Shown one piece after another: positions 1 through 4,941 of a DNA stretch of 11,973 nt. The notes beneath the pieces are model-generated. The model ran no database searches. It was not told the origin of the DNA and saw nothing but the letters and a program-made list of their open reading frames with translations. Source of the stretch: Chloroflexota bacterium (lineage in GTDB: Bacteria; Chloroflexota; Anaerolineae; Fen-1058); assembly GCA_016219235.1 (NCBI GenBank), contig JACRBO010000766.1, forward strand, positions 1-11,973. Reading direction: 5' to 3'. The translations under genes were made by a program, and so were the position numbers. Within the stretch, counting starts at the first letter, position 1. Every line of letters begins with the position of its first letter.

Positions 1-373
1 CATTGCCCTTTGGAATATCCGGGACTTTGACCTTCACAACTTCTACGCCGCTGGCGTCCAACACCGGCGTGACACACCGCACTTTCGCCAGCGAGATCGT
101 TGGCTCTTCGGCTGTAACGGGCGTTGACGCGGCCGGGGCTGGCATCGACGGCGCGACCTGCGGCTGACCGCGGGGTGCAATCTCGCCGCGCTGCACGCGC
201 TTGATGTGCTTGCACGGCTGGCGCGTCCGCAAAAACGGCCAGCAGCTGCAAATCAACTGCTGTTCCTGCGTCAGCGAGACGGTGTAGTACGCTGACGGAT
301 CGGACTCCGAAGGTACGTCCCATTGTTGCTCGTAGCGCTTCGCGTTGGATTGGGTGGTTTTCTTCTTAGCCAT
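1..373 (-). CDS. SWIM zinc-finger protein, C-terminus cut by window edge
   Basis: The frame opens at ATG 373-371 and stays open for 124 codons to the left edge, so the C-terminus is missing. Residues 42-56 hold C42-x-C44, nine residues, then C54-x-H56, which is the CxC-xn-CxH signature of the SWIM zinc finger. SWIM domains are known as DNA- or protein-binding modules, often in SWI2/SNF2 ATPases, transposases and small stand-alone proteins. The N-terminus is basic (MAKKKTTQ), and residues 75-95 are a Pro/Ala-rich linker. The start lies 5 bases after the radC stop, so the two are probably co-transcribed, and translation may depend on coupling because I see no clear Shine-Dalgarno in the gap. 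The zinc-finger call is from the motif; a role in DNA binding is inference. The missing part could hold another domain. Confidence 0.8.
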   Translation of the reverse strand, partial: MAKKKTTQSNAKRYEQQWDVPSESDPSAYYTVSLTQEQQLICSCWPFLRTRQPCKHIKRVQRGEIAPRGQPQVAPSMPAPAASTPVTAEEPTISLAKVRCVTPVLDASGVEVVKVKVPDIPKGN

Positions 374-378
374 CGTGA

Positions 379-1086
379 TCAACTGGCAAAGGCCAGCCCT
401 CGCTCGCGAAGAGAAACCCACTTACTGTGGCCGATAATGATGTGATCCATCACATCCACATCCAGCAACTTGCCAGCCTCGATAATGTTGCGCGTAACCG
501 ACACATCCTCCGGAGATGGCTCAGGATCACCTGACGGGTGATTGTGGAAGACAATCACCGTGGGTGCACTGCGTCGAATGGCCTCGCGAAACACTTCCGC
601 CGTGCGGACGATCGATGAGTTGACGTTGCCGCGATACAACGTCTCGACCGTAATGATGTGGTTACGCGTATCCAGAACGATCACGCGCATTTCTTCTTGT
701 TCCAGCAAACTCATCTCGCCCAGCATCAGATCGGCCGCATCTGACGGCGAGCGAATCTGCCGCCGATCAGCGGGCGCGCTGCCATGGGCGCGGCGGCCGA
801 GTTCAAAGGCCGACTGCAGGGCCGCGACCTTCGCCGGGCCGAGGCCATGCACCAGGCCGAGTTCAGCGCTGGGCGCGCGGGCAAGATCGGGCAACGTAGG
901 ATATTGCGTCAACAACCGCAACGCCACATCCGCATCGCCGATGATCGAGCCAATCAATTCCAGCAAGCTCACATTCTTGACGCCCGCCTGCATCACGCGC
1001 GTGGCGGGTGTTTCGTGCAGAACACGCAGCAACGGCCGCCGTGGCGGCAAGCCGCCAAACTCCAATTGCTGTTGAGGTTGAGTCAT
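379..1086 (-). CDS. radC: RadC-family JAB-domain protein
   Basis: The 235-residue product has normal RadC length. Residues 78-99 (LVHGLGPAKVAALQSAFELG) form the helix-hairpin-helix region. The JAB/JAMM metalloprotease-like part follows: Glu near 130-132, LDTRN at 138-142, then H181-x-H183-P-S-G-D with S191 and D194, a complete HxH-x7-S-x2-D set. RadC proteins are common on chromosomes, plasmids, phages and genomic islands. Their biochemical role is unsettled; the old link to DNA repair is disputed. I start at ATG 1086 because GGAGG lies 5 bases ahead of it; a GTG six bases further upstream overlaps the Shine-Dalgarno itself. The stop is 5 bases from the SWIM gene start. A strong hairpin (1101-1137) sits immediately upstream of the ribosome site. 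Confidence 0.93.
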   Translation of the reverse strand: MTQPQQQLEFGGLPPRRPLLRVLHETPATRVMQAGVKNVSLLELIGSIIGDADVALRLLTQYPTLPDLARAPSAELGLVHGLGPAKVAALQSAFELGRRAHGSAPADRRQIRSPSDAADLMLGEMSLLEQEEMRVIVLDTRNHIITVETLYRGNVNSSIVRTAEVFREAIRRSAPTVIVFHNHPSGDPEPSPEDVSVTRNIIEAGKLLDVDVMDHIIIGHSKWVSLRERGLAFAS

Positions 1087-1100
1087 AGACACCTCCAGGA

Positions 1101-1137
1101 GCCGGGGCGTGATCGAGTGTTTCGATCACGCCCCGGC
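1101..1137 (-). promoter_or_regulatory. 16-bp perfect hairpin ahead of radC ribosome site
   Basis: Bases 1101-1116 are the exact reverse complement of 1122-1137, with a five-base loop (1117-1121). It lies between the 54-residue gene (stop at 1147) and the radC Shine-Dalgarno, and ends within about 10 bases of it. No T-run follows on either strand, so it does not look like a standard intrinsic terminator. It could attenuate, block access to the ribosome site, protect the mRNA or mark a processing point. The stem is seen directly; the function is inference. Confidence 0.8.
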
Positions 1138-1146
1138 GCACATAGG

Positions 1147-1311
1147 CTACTCGCTCAGCGCTTCGTACCGAAACGCGACGATGCGGCCAGCCTCGTCATA
1201 CCGGAAGAACCGCACGCCATCATCGGACACGACGCGCCAGCAGATTTCGTTCGAAATGAGTCGTCGCCAATCACGGGGACCAATCGGACCAACTGATCGC
1301 TCCCCGTCCAT
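1147..1311 (-). CDS. Small hypothetical protein, 54 aa
   Basis: ATG 1311-1309 opens a 54-codon frame ending in TAG at 1147-1149. The product has a normal soluble-protein composition, with segments such as DWRRLISNEICWRVVSDD followed by GVRFFRYDEAGRIVAFRYE, which looks like a short beta-hairpin pattern. I do not recognise a family. The start is inside a recurrent motif (AACACTATGGACG). Only a weak GGGAA precedes it, 5-6 bases away, so it may be leaderless or weakly translated. It fits between the 84-residue gene (stop 15 bases upstream) and the radC hairpin, on the same strand as everything else. A real gene is likely from composition and tight fit, but there is no homology support. Confidence 0.6.
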   Translation of the reverse strand: MDGERSVGPIGPRDWRRLISNEICWRVVSDDGVRFFRYDEAGRIVAFRYEALSE

Positions 1312-1317
1312 AGTGTT
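1305..1317 (-). repeat. AACACTATGGACG motif copy 1
   Basis: The minus strand reads AACACTATGGACG. The core AACACTATGG is shared with the copy at 2069-2082, and similar sites lie at 1933-1946, 2371-2385 and 2412-2430. Here its ATG coincides with the start codon of the 54-residue gene. It resembles the CACTATAG core of single-subunit phage RNA polymerase promoters, but no such polymerase is seen in the window. Confidence 0.5.
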
Positions 1318-1326
1318 CCCAGATCG

Positions 1327-1581
1327 TTAGTGCATCCGCCGTCGCCACTCGCCCGGCCGCGCCGGAATGGCGCTGGTCTCGAACAGCGCAACCAGTTCCA
1401 ATGTGCGCGCCGATCCGAAGATCGACAGCATCGCAGCGCGGACGTGCGCCGGCGATTGATTCGGTAACCGATCGCGCTTATATTGATAAAACCAGGCGCG
1501 TTCGATGTCCGTCAGCGTATCGACTGACAGCCGCGGCAGAACCGCGCGACGCGGCTTAAGCAATCCGGTCAACGAGAGCAT
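1327..1581 (-). CDS. Hypothetical protein, 84 aa
   Basis: ATG 1581-1579 is preceded by GGAGG with a six-base gap, a strong ribosome site, and the frame ends with TAA at 1327-1329. The 84-residue product is basic and mostly helical in appearance, with LTDIERAWFYQYKRDRLP around 23-40 and a C-terminal RRRMH. There is no signal peptide or membrane segment, and I recognise no family. Its first 13 bases overlap the end of the upstream membrane-protein gene (stop at 1569), so the two are probably translated together from one message. The pairing suggests a linked role, but nothing in the sequence says what it is. Confidence 0.75.
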   Translation of the reverse strand: MLSLTGLLKPRRAVLPRLSVDTLTDIERAWFYQYKRDRLPNQSPAHVRAAMLSIFGSARTLELVALFETSAIPARPGEWRRRMH

Positions 1582-1886
1582 GGCTTACCTCCGTTGCGCC
1601 GCAAGCGACGCGGGCGCGCCATACACAGCGGCGACGGTGGAATACGGCTCCAACCGCGCACGCTGACTCGACCGATCCGCTTTTCGAAGGACCAGCCGCC
1701 GCGCCCATAGGCAACGATCGCCCCGATCAGCAGTCCGAAGGTCACCGCGATGTGGACTGCGATCGACATCTGAACGAGTGTTGCCAGGCCGTGCAACACG
1801 GCCAGCGGGTTGTCCCGCAATGCGAGCGTCAACAACATGGTCAGGCTGCTGCTGATCACGTATGTGCACAACAGGGTCGCCAACAT
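1569..1886 (-). CDS. Small two-span membrane protein, 105 aa
   Basis: ATG 1886-1884 has GAGGAG nine bases upstream, which I prefer over a longer in-frame start at 1949 that lacks a ribosome site and would read through the motif region. Two hydrophobic segments are clear: about residues 2-23 and 37-60 (LVQMSIAVHIAVTFGLLIGA is the core of the second). The tail from 61 on is strongly basic (RPRRLRRNGG), which suggests a cytoplasmic C-terminus by the positive-inside rule. The size and topology resemble small phage or plasmid membrane proteins, including holin-like ones, but there is no endolysin nearby and I do not assign that role. The 3' end overlaps the next gene by 13 bases. Confidence 0.72.
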   Translation of the reverse strand: MLATLLCTYVISSSLTMLLTLALRDNPLAVLHGLATLVQMSIAVHIAVTFGLLIGAIVAYGRGGWSFEKRIGRVSVRGWSRIPPSPLCMARPRRLRRNGGKPCSR

Positions 1887-1932
1887 GGTAGATTTCTCCT
1901 CAGAGGCGCGACTTGATAGCGCCCCGCGCTGC

Positions 1933-1946
1933 GCGTAGTGTTTTTT
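1933..1946 (-). repeat. AACACTACG motif copy 2
   Basis: The minus strand reads AAAAAACACTACGC, 47 bases ahead of the start of the 105-residue membrane protein, a reasonable distance for a promoter plus short leader. It is a variant of the AACACTATGG motif. Confidence 0.45.
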
Positions 1947-1963
1947 CAATCATGTGCCGCGCG

Positions 1964-2059
1964 TTATCGGCCGCGCGGCCTGCCGTGAGCCCAGTCCAGC
2001 GGCGAAGGCCGCGCCAGCCGAAAGATCGGCCAGGCAAAATGAAACACGCGCCAGGTCAT
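1964..2059 (-). CDS. Possible tiny protein, 31 aa
   Basis: ATG 2059-2057 opens 31 codons closed by TAA at 1964-1966. The peptide is rich in aromatic and basic residues (begins MTWRVFHFAWPIFRLARPSP), which is unusual for a chance frame but not proof. A weak CAGG lies close to the start. An alternative overlapping frame starts at the motif ATG at 2073 and would give about 41 residues of Ala-rich sequence. It fills an otherwise empty gap of about 250 bases between the 62- and 105-residue genes. I treat it as tentative. Confidence 0.3.
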   Translation of the reverse strand: MTWRVFHFAWPIFRLARPSPLDWAHGRPRGR

Positions 2060-2068
2060 AACCTGCCG

Positions 2069-2092
2069 CGTCCATAGTGTTTATTTAGTGTT
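2069..2092 (-). repeat. AACACTATGG motif copy 3, with a half copy
   Basis: The minus strand reads AACACTAAATAAACACTATG at the core (2073-2092), so the AACACTA unit occurs twice, 13 bases apart. The downstream copy is followed by GACG as in copy 1. It lies after the 62-residue gene stop and just ahead of the possible 31-residue gene. Confidence 0.5.
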
Positions 2093-2143
2093 GTCATCAA
2101 GCCGCGTGCGCGACCTGACTCAATGTGTGAAACCGGCTCGATG

Positions 2144-2332
2144 CTACTTCGTCGCCTTGCGCGCGAACGACTTGCGGCCGAGGCCGCGCTGCGCGTGCCG
2201 CAGGGCGATGGGATCGCCGTCGCTCACCACGACCTTCTTCAGCCGCCGCTCGGCGGCGGTGTACGGGGTCAGGCGTTCGCGGCGTGTCTTGATCTCGGTC
2301 GAGCGAGTCTTGGTGCTGGTGTTCGTCAACAT
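2144..2332 (-). CDS. Small basic protein, 62 aa
   Basis: ATG 2332-2330 has GAGGAG eight bases upstream, and the frame ends with TAG at 2144-2146. The 62-residue product is very basic (STKTRSTEIKTRRER, AAERRLKKVV, GRKSFARKATK), with one short neutral stretch VVSDGDPIALRHA. The composition suggests nucleic-acid binding or a ribosome- or DNA-associated small protein, but there is no motif I can name. A longer overlapping frame beginning with GTG inside the ribosome site is judged a shadow. Two motif copies (2371-2385 and 2412-2430) lie upstream, which would suit promoters for this gene. Confidence 0.72.
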   Translation of the reverse strand: MLTNTSTKTRSTEIKTRRERLTPYTAAERRLKKVVVSDGDPIALRHAQRGLGRKSFARKATK

Positions 2333-2370
2333 AGTAGGTTCTCCTCACGGGCGCAGTCTGGCCACACCCG

Positions 2371-2385
2371 GACGTAGTGTGTTTT
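2371..2385 (-). repeat. AACACACTACG motif copy 4
   Basis: The minus strand reads AAAACACACTACGTC about 40 bases ahead of the start of the 62-residue basic protein. Together with copy 5, about 41 bases further upstream, it forms a tandem pair. Confidence 0.45.
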
Positions 2386-2411
2386 CTTTACAGGCACGAT
2401 TCAACTGTGCC

Positions 2412-2430
2412 CGCATCCATAGTGTGTGTT
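2412..2430 (-). repeat. AACACACACTATGG motif copy 5
   Basis: The minus strand reads AACACACACTATGGATGCG. It lies 3' of the 104-residue gene stop (2461). A ten-codon frame starts from its ATG and ends at TAA before copy 4, but has no ribosome site and is not called as a gene. Confidence 0.45.
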
Positions 2431-2460
2431 GCTTACGGCTCGATGATCAGGCGTAACCGA

Positions 2461-2775
2461 CTAATGCCATTTCACGCATTCAGCCGGGTCGCCTTCTGTC
2501 ACGGACGCCCATTGCACCAGGGCGGCCATCGACTGCAGGTCATGCGCGAGGCTCCAGATTTCCTGGAGACCCGGCAGCGGATAACCGTCGCGGTACAGCG
2601 GCACGCCGGCTTCAACGCGGCGCGCCATCGCGGGGATAACGGTGTCGCGCAGTTCGGCGCGGCTCAGTTCAGGCTGTTGGTAGGCAGCCACGATCGGCAG
2701 GACAGCGTGGACGGTCTCAGCCAGGAGGCCGTTCCACTTGATGTCGATACCGAACAAGTGCGCGTACTTGCCCAT
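2461..2775 (-). CDS. Hypothetical protein, 104 aa
   Basis: ATG 2775-2773 is preceded by AGGAGG with a six-base gap, one of the strongest ribosome sites in the window, and the frame ends with TAG at 2461-2463. The product looks like a compact helical soluble protein: LAETVHAVLPIVAAYQQ (18-34), a charged helix with RAELRDTVIPAMARRVEAG (40-57), then LPGLQEIWSLAHDLQSMAAL (67-86). No catalytic or metal-binding pattern stands out and I do not recognise a family. It follows the 91-residue membrane protein after 30 bases and is probably in the same transcript. Confidence 0.75.
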   Translation of the reverse strand: MGKYAHLFGIDIKWNGLLAETVHAVLPIVAAYQQPELSRAELRDTVIPAMARRVEAGVPLYRDGYPLPGLQEIWSLAHDLQSMAALVQWASVTEGDPAECVKWH

Positions 2776-2805
2776 AGCGTCCCTCCTGTGACAGGTGATA
2801 GGGCC

Positions 2806-3081
2806 TCACTCACCCGGCGGATACTCGATCGGCGGAATCGCGCCGTCATCGACGCGTTGCCATGCACCATTCGGCTCGCGCGCCCAATCGGCGCCGTTGG
2901 CCGAAGCCATGCGCGGTAACGGTGCGCCGTTCGCTGGCAACGAGCCTGGATCGAGACCACCCGCGCCAGCCGCTAGCTTGCGCGTCACGCCATTCCGACG
3001 CAACGCCGCCAGCAACGCCACGAGGCCGATCAACATCACGGCCACTATCAACAACAGTTTGATCTCATCGATCGACGACAT
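2806..3081 (-). CDS. Small single-span membrane protein, 91 aa
   Basis: ATG 3081-3079 has AGGAG six bases upstream. Residues 8-27 (KLLLIVAVMLIGLVALLAAL) form one hydrophobic segment, followed at once by RRNGVTRK, so the tail is probably cytoplasmic and the short N-terminus outside. The remaining 60 residues are Gly/Pro/Asp-rich and look flexible, ending EYPPGE. There is no lipobox or cleavage site. It is the first gene after conserved intergenic element A and so probably the first of block 3. The family is unknown. Confidence 0.72.
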   Translation of the reverse strand: MSSIDEIKLLLIVAVMLIGLVALLAALRRNGVTRKLAAGAGGLDPGSLPANGAPLPRMASANGADWAREPNGAWQRVDDGAIPPIEYPPGE

Positions 3082-3098
3082 GGTAGACTCCTGTTAAA

Positions 3099-3392
3099 CA
3101 TAGGGTTTTGACGGCGATGCGAGTGCGGGGATCGCCGGACAGAGGTGGCCGGGTCGAGTACGGCGTTCGACCATCGGCTAAACAACCAGGTGGATTCAAG
3201 GGGTACGGCTAACGTATGGGCTGATCGGGGATGAGCCGGTAAGTCAGGTGGAGAGAAATGGGTCGAGAGAGGGAACTGTGACGTGGTGAAGCATAGGTAG
3301 AGTGAACTCAAACGTGCCATAAGAATCGCACGTGATGAGGACGCAAAAGACACTCGCGCCGTCAGGGATAAGCCCCCAACGACGCGAATGTT
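3099..3392 (-). ncRNA. Conserved intergenic element A (candidate structured RNA)
   Basis: This fills most of the gene-free gap 3082-3427 between the 114-residue and 91-residue genes. It aligns with element B (6995-7220) in the same order: a 42-base hairpin block (3351-3392, 40 of 42 identical), a block at about 3275-3313, and a 56-base block (3131-3186, 47 of 56 identical). The end near the next gene carries a CCTATG motif. Element A has about 75 extra bases (roughly 3190-3270) with a CGGCT/AGCCG stem (3206-3210 with 3234-3238). Other stems are ACGTGC/GCACGT (3312-3317 with 3328-3333) and GTCGA/TCGAC (3153-3157 with 3167-3171). No conserved reading frame runs through both copies. It could be a stand-alone RNA, a leader, or a terminator plus leader. 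Confidence 0.65.
3351..3392 (-). terminator. Conserved imperfect hairpin of element A, possible terminator
   Basis: On the minus strand the arms CATTCGCGTCGT and ACGGCGCGAGTG pair through 12 positions with two U-G wobbles, and an inner GGGG/CCCU stem closes a CUUAU loop. TCTTTT follows on the minus strand, so it could end the transcript of block 2 (last gene stops at 3428). The T-run is short and interrupted. Confidence 0.5.
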
Positions 3393-3427
3393 ATTACACC
3401 TGCAACCCGGCGCAGCCGCGCTCGTCG

Positions 3428-3772
3428 CTATACGGCAGTGCGCGCGGCGGGCGCGAGTTCGACGATCTGCGCCTGCCCCGTATCATCGCCGGCGGTACAG
3501 CGCGTCGCGTCCCACAACAGCGCTTGCACCACACCCTCGGACAGTTCCACCCGTGCGACGGCGCGTTCGTTCGCGCCGATGATCACGTGCGCTTCAGCCG
3601 GGACTTGCGGCACGATCACTTCCACGTTTTCGGTCAGGTGGATCACCACCGCTTGCGTGCGCCCCGACTCATCAACGTCCGACAGGGCGACCTGGATCGT
3701 GATGACGTCGTTATCAGCTTGCTCAATGACGACCGGGCGGCCGTCTTTGATCAGTTCAATTCTTGCTTTCAT
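3428..3772 (-). CDS. Hypothetical protein, 114 aa
   Basis: The start is ATG 3772-3770, with GGAGG five bases upstream; a GTG six bases earlier overlaps the ribosome site and is rejected, as for radC. The frame ends with TAG at 3428-3430. The 114-residue product alternates hydrophobic and polar residues in a beta-rich pattern: ARIELIKDGRPVVIEQ, DVITIQVALSDV, QAVVIHLTENVEVIVPQVP, AHVIIGANERAVARVELSEG. The Ala/Thr tail looks disordered. There are no catalytic residues, signal peptide or membrane segment. It is the last gene before element A. The family is unknown. Confidence 0.75.
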   Translation of the reverse strand: MKARIELIKDGRPVVIEQADNDVITIQVALSDVDESGRTQAVVIHLTENVEVIVPQVPAEAHVIIGANERAVARVELSEGVVQALLWDATRCTAGDDTGQAQIVELAPAARTAV

Positions 3773-3790
3773 GGACACCTCCGCTAGTTA

Positions 3791-4414
3791 TCACCAGAAT
3801 TCATACTGCACCGCCGGGCCAATGGGTGTTGCTCGCACTTGCGCGTTCGGCGGCGGCAACGCATGCTGCCCGGCGAATTGCCGGGCAGCCATTTCGGCGG
3901 CGTGCAAGTCCTGTTGCGCCGCCTCACGATCAAATCGATCACGGTGACGGCTGACCTGTATTTCCGACCAGCGGCGGCGGCGATAGGCCAACTCAAACTC
4001 GTACCACTTCAGCTGCACCACCAGCGGCAGATGATCAACCCGTACCCAGTCTTCGATCACAAACCGCGCATTCCACCACAGACCGATACTGAGCGCGCCC
4101 CGTGAGCGGGTGACATCGAGCGGCTCGGGATACGCATGATGCTGGCGCACGGACTTCAACTCCGTCACTTGAAACAGGCTGCCGGTGAAGAGGTTGCGCC
4201 ACTGCGACGGCGACAACTCGATCATCGTCCACGGCAGGGCCGGATATTCGTCGCGCGCCGTGTACAGTTGAGGCGGCTCACACCAGAGCCGCTGCGCGAG
4301 ATCGATCAGCGCAACCGGCTCGGTGTGTTCAGCCGGGATCAGCGAATACACGGGCTGGGCGAGTTGAACGTCGATCAGGCTGGTCGGTTGCGGAATGACG
4401 ATCTGCGCCGTCAT
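3791..4414 (-). CDS. Hypothetical protein, 207 aa, coupled to a leader peptide
   Basis: ATG 4414-4412 shares bases with the stop of a 16-residue leader frame (ATGA). It has no convincing Shine-Dalgarno of its own, so translation is probably coupled. The 207-residue product has a Trp/Tyr-rich middle (IGLWWNARFVIEDWVRVDHL at about 110-129, then QLKWYEFELAYRRRRWSE) and a charged helical stretch, HRDRFDREAAQQDLHAAEMA, at about 157-176. The Pro-rich C-terminus ends VQYEFW. There is no signal peptide or membrane helix and no family I recognise. The start is fairly sure from the overlap; function is unknown. Confidence 0.75.
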   Translation of the reverse strand: MTAQIVIPQPTSLIDVQLAQPVYSLIPAEHTEPVALIDLAQRLWCEPPQLYTARDEYPALPWTMIELSPSQWRNLFTGSLFQVTELKSVRQHHAYPEPLDVTRSRGALSIGLWWNARFVIEDWVRVDHLPLVVQLKWYEFELAYRRRRWSEIQVSRHRDRFDREAAQQDLHAAEMAARQFAGQHALPPPNAQVRATPIGPAVQYEFW

Positions 4415-4461
4415 TGCCAGGGCCGCCGTGATCGCCAGGTCTCGACTTGATAGATGTTCAT
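4411..4461 (-). CDS. 16-residue leader peptide
   Basis: ATG 4461-4459 follows AGGAGG at a good distance (GTACCG between), a stronger ribosome site than most genes here. It encodes MNIYQVETWRSRRPWQ and stops at TGA 4413-4411, whose bases overlap the start of the 207-residue gene. The arrangement suggests a translational-coupling leader or an attenuation peptide (two Trp, three Arg). It could also be the true start if a frameshift joined it to the next frame. The peptide itself is certain only as a frame with a strong ribosome site. Confidence 0.6.
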   Translation of the reverse strand: MNIYQVETWRSRRPWQ

Positions 4462-4482
4462 CGGTACCTCCTGATCGTCAGA

Positions 4483-4941
4483 TCAAAACAGAATGAGTTG
4501 CCCGTGCTTATCCCCCAGCAACCGGGCGTGCTGATCGAGCCAGGCCTCCACCTCACTGAGTTCAAGCATCTTCACCTCGCCACGCGCCTCCAGCCGGCGG
4601 AACAGCATCACCAGCAGGCACATTGCGGCGGTCAATGCGATGGCCTCGGCGTCTTCCGGCAGTTCGCCTGACACAATGATCTTTTCGTATTCCGAATCGA
4701 TCCGATCGAGCCGGTCGAGAATGTCATCCAGCACGTCTAACTGGCAGAGCAACAGATAGAAGCGTTCGGCGTAATACTCAGCCAGTTCTTGCAGCCGCAC
4801 ATTGCGCAACACTTGCCAGCCGAGTTCATATTCGGCGAACAGGTCATTGGCTGTGACGCTGTATCCCCTGGGCCTTTCAGCCAGCACGCCGCGATACGCG
4901 TCGGTCAGCAGTCCTTCGGGTTCAAGCAACTGGCTGAACAT
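4483..4941 (-). CDS. Hypothetical helical protein, 152 aa
   Basis: I start at ATG 4941-4939, which overlaps the upstream 338-residue gene by 20 bases. The longer upstream frame has Arg/Cys-rich shadow composition and is not used. The 152-residue product is acidic and strongly helical: DLFAEYELGWQVLRNVRLQE, then AEYYAERFYLLLCQLDVLDD and RLDRIDSEYEK, then a hydrophobic helix AIALTAAMCLLVMLFRR, and finally ELSEVEAWLDQHARLL. The hydrophobic helix is short and could be buried rather than membrane-spanning. The ribosome site is weak, so coupling to the upstream gene is likely. It stops 21 bases before the leader-peptide start. The family is unknown. Confidence 0.7.
   Translation of the reverse strand: MFSQLLEPEGLLTDAYRGVLAERPRGYSVTANDLFAEYELGWQVLRNVRLQELAEYYAERFYLLLCQLDVLDDILDRLDRIDSEYEKIIVSGELPEDAEAIALTAAMCLLVMLFRRLEARGEVKMLELSEVEAWLDQHARLLGDKHGQLILF

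Noticed and set aside
542..1296. Plus-strand frames of about 170 residues over radC
   Set aside because: They are antisense to a convincing RadC with full motifs, have Arg/Ser/Thr-rich shadow composition and no ribosome site.
1569..1886. Holin call for the 105-residue membrane protein
   Set aside because: Two membrane segments and a basic tail fit, but many small membrane proteins do, and no lysis gene is near.
2387..2424. Ten-codon frame starting at motif copy 5 (MDAGTVESCL)
   Set aside because: It has no ribosome site, and the ATG is part of a motif that recurs where no frame follows.
3048..3353. Minus-strand frame of 101 residues through conserved element A
   Set aside because: The frame is not present in element B, the Ser/Arg-rich composition looks random, and it runs out of frame into the 91-residue gene.
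3120..3390. Possible hammerhead or HDV-like ribozyme in the conserved element
   Set aside because: GATGAG and GCCGG stretches drew attention, but the CUGAUGA/GAAA core is absent and the HDV nested double pseudoknot cannot be drawn.
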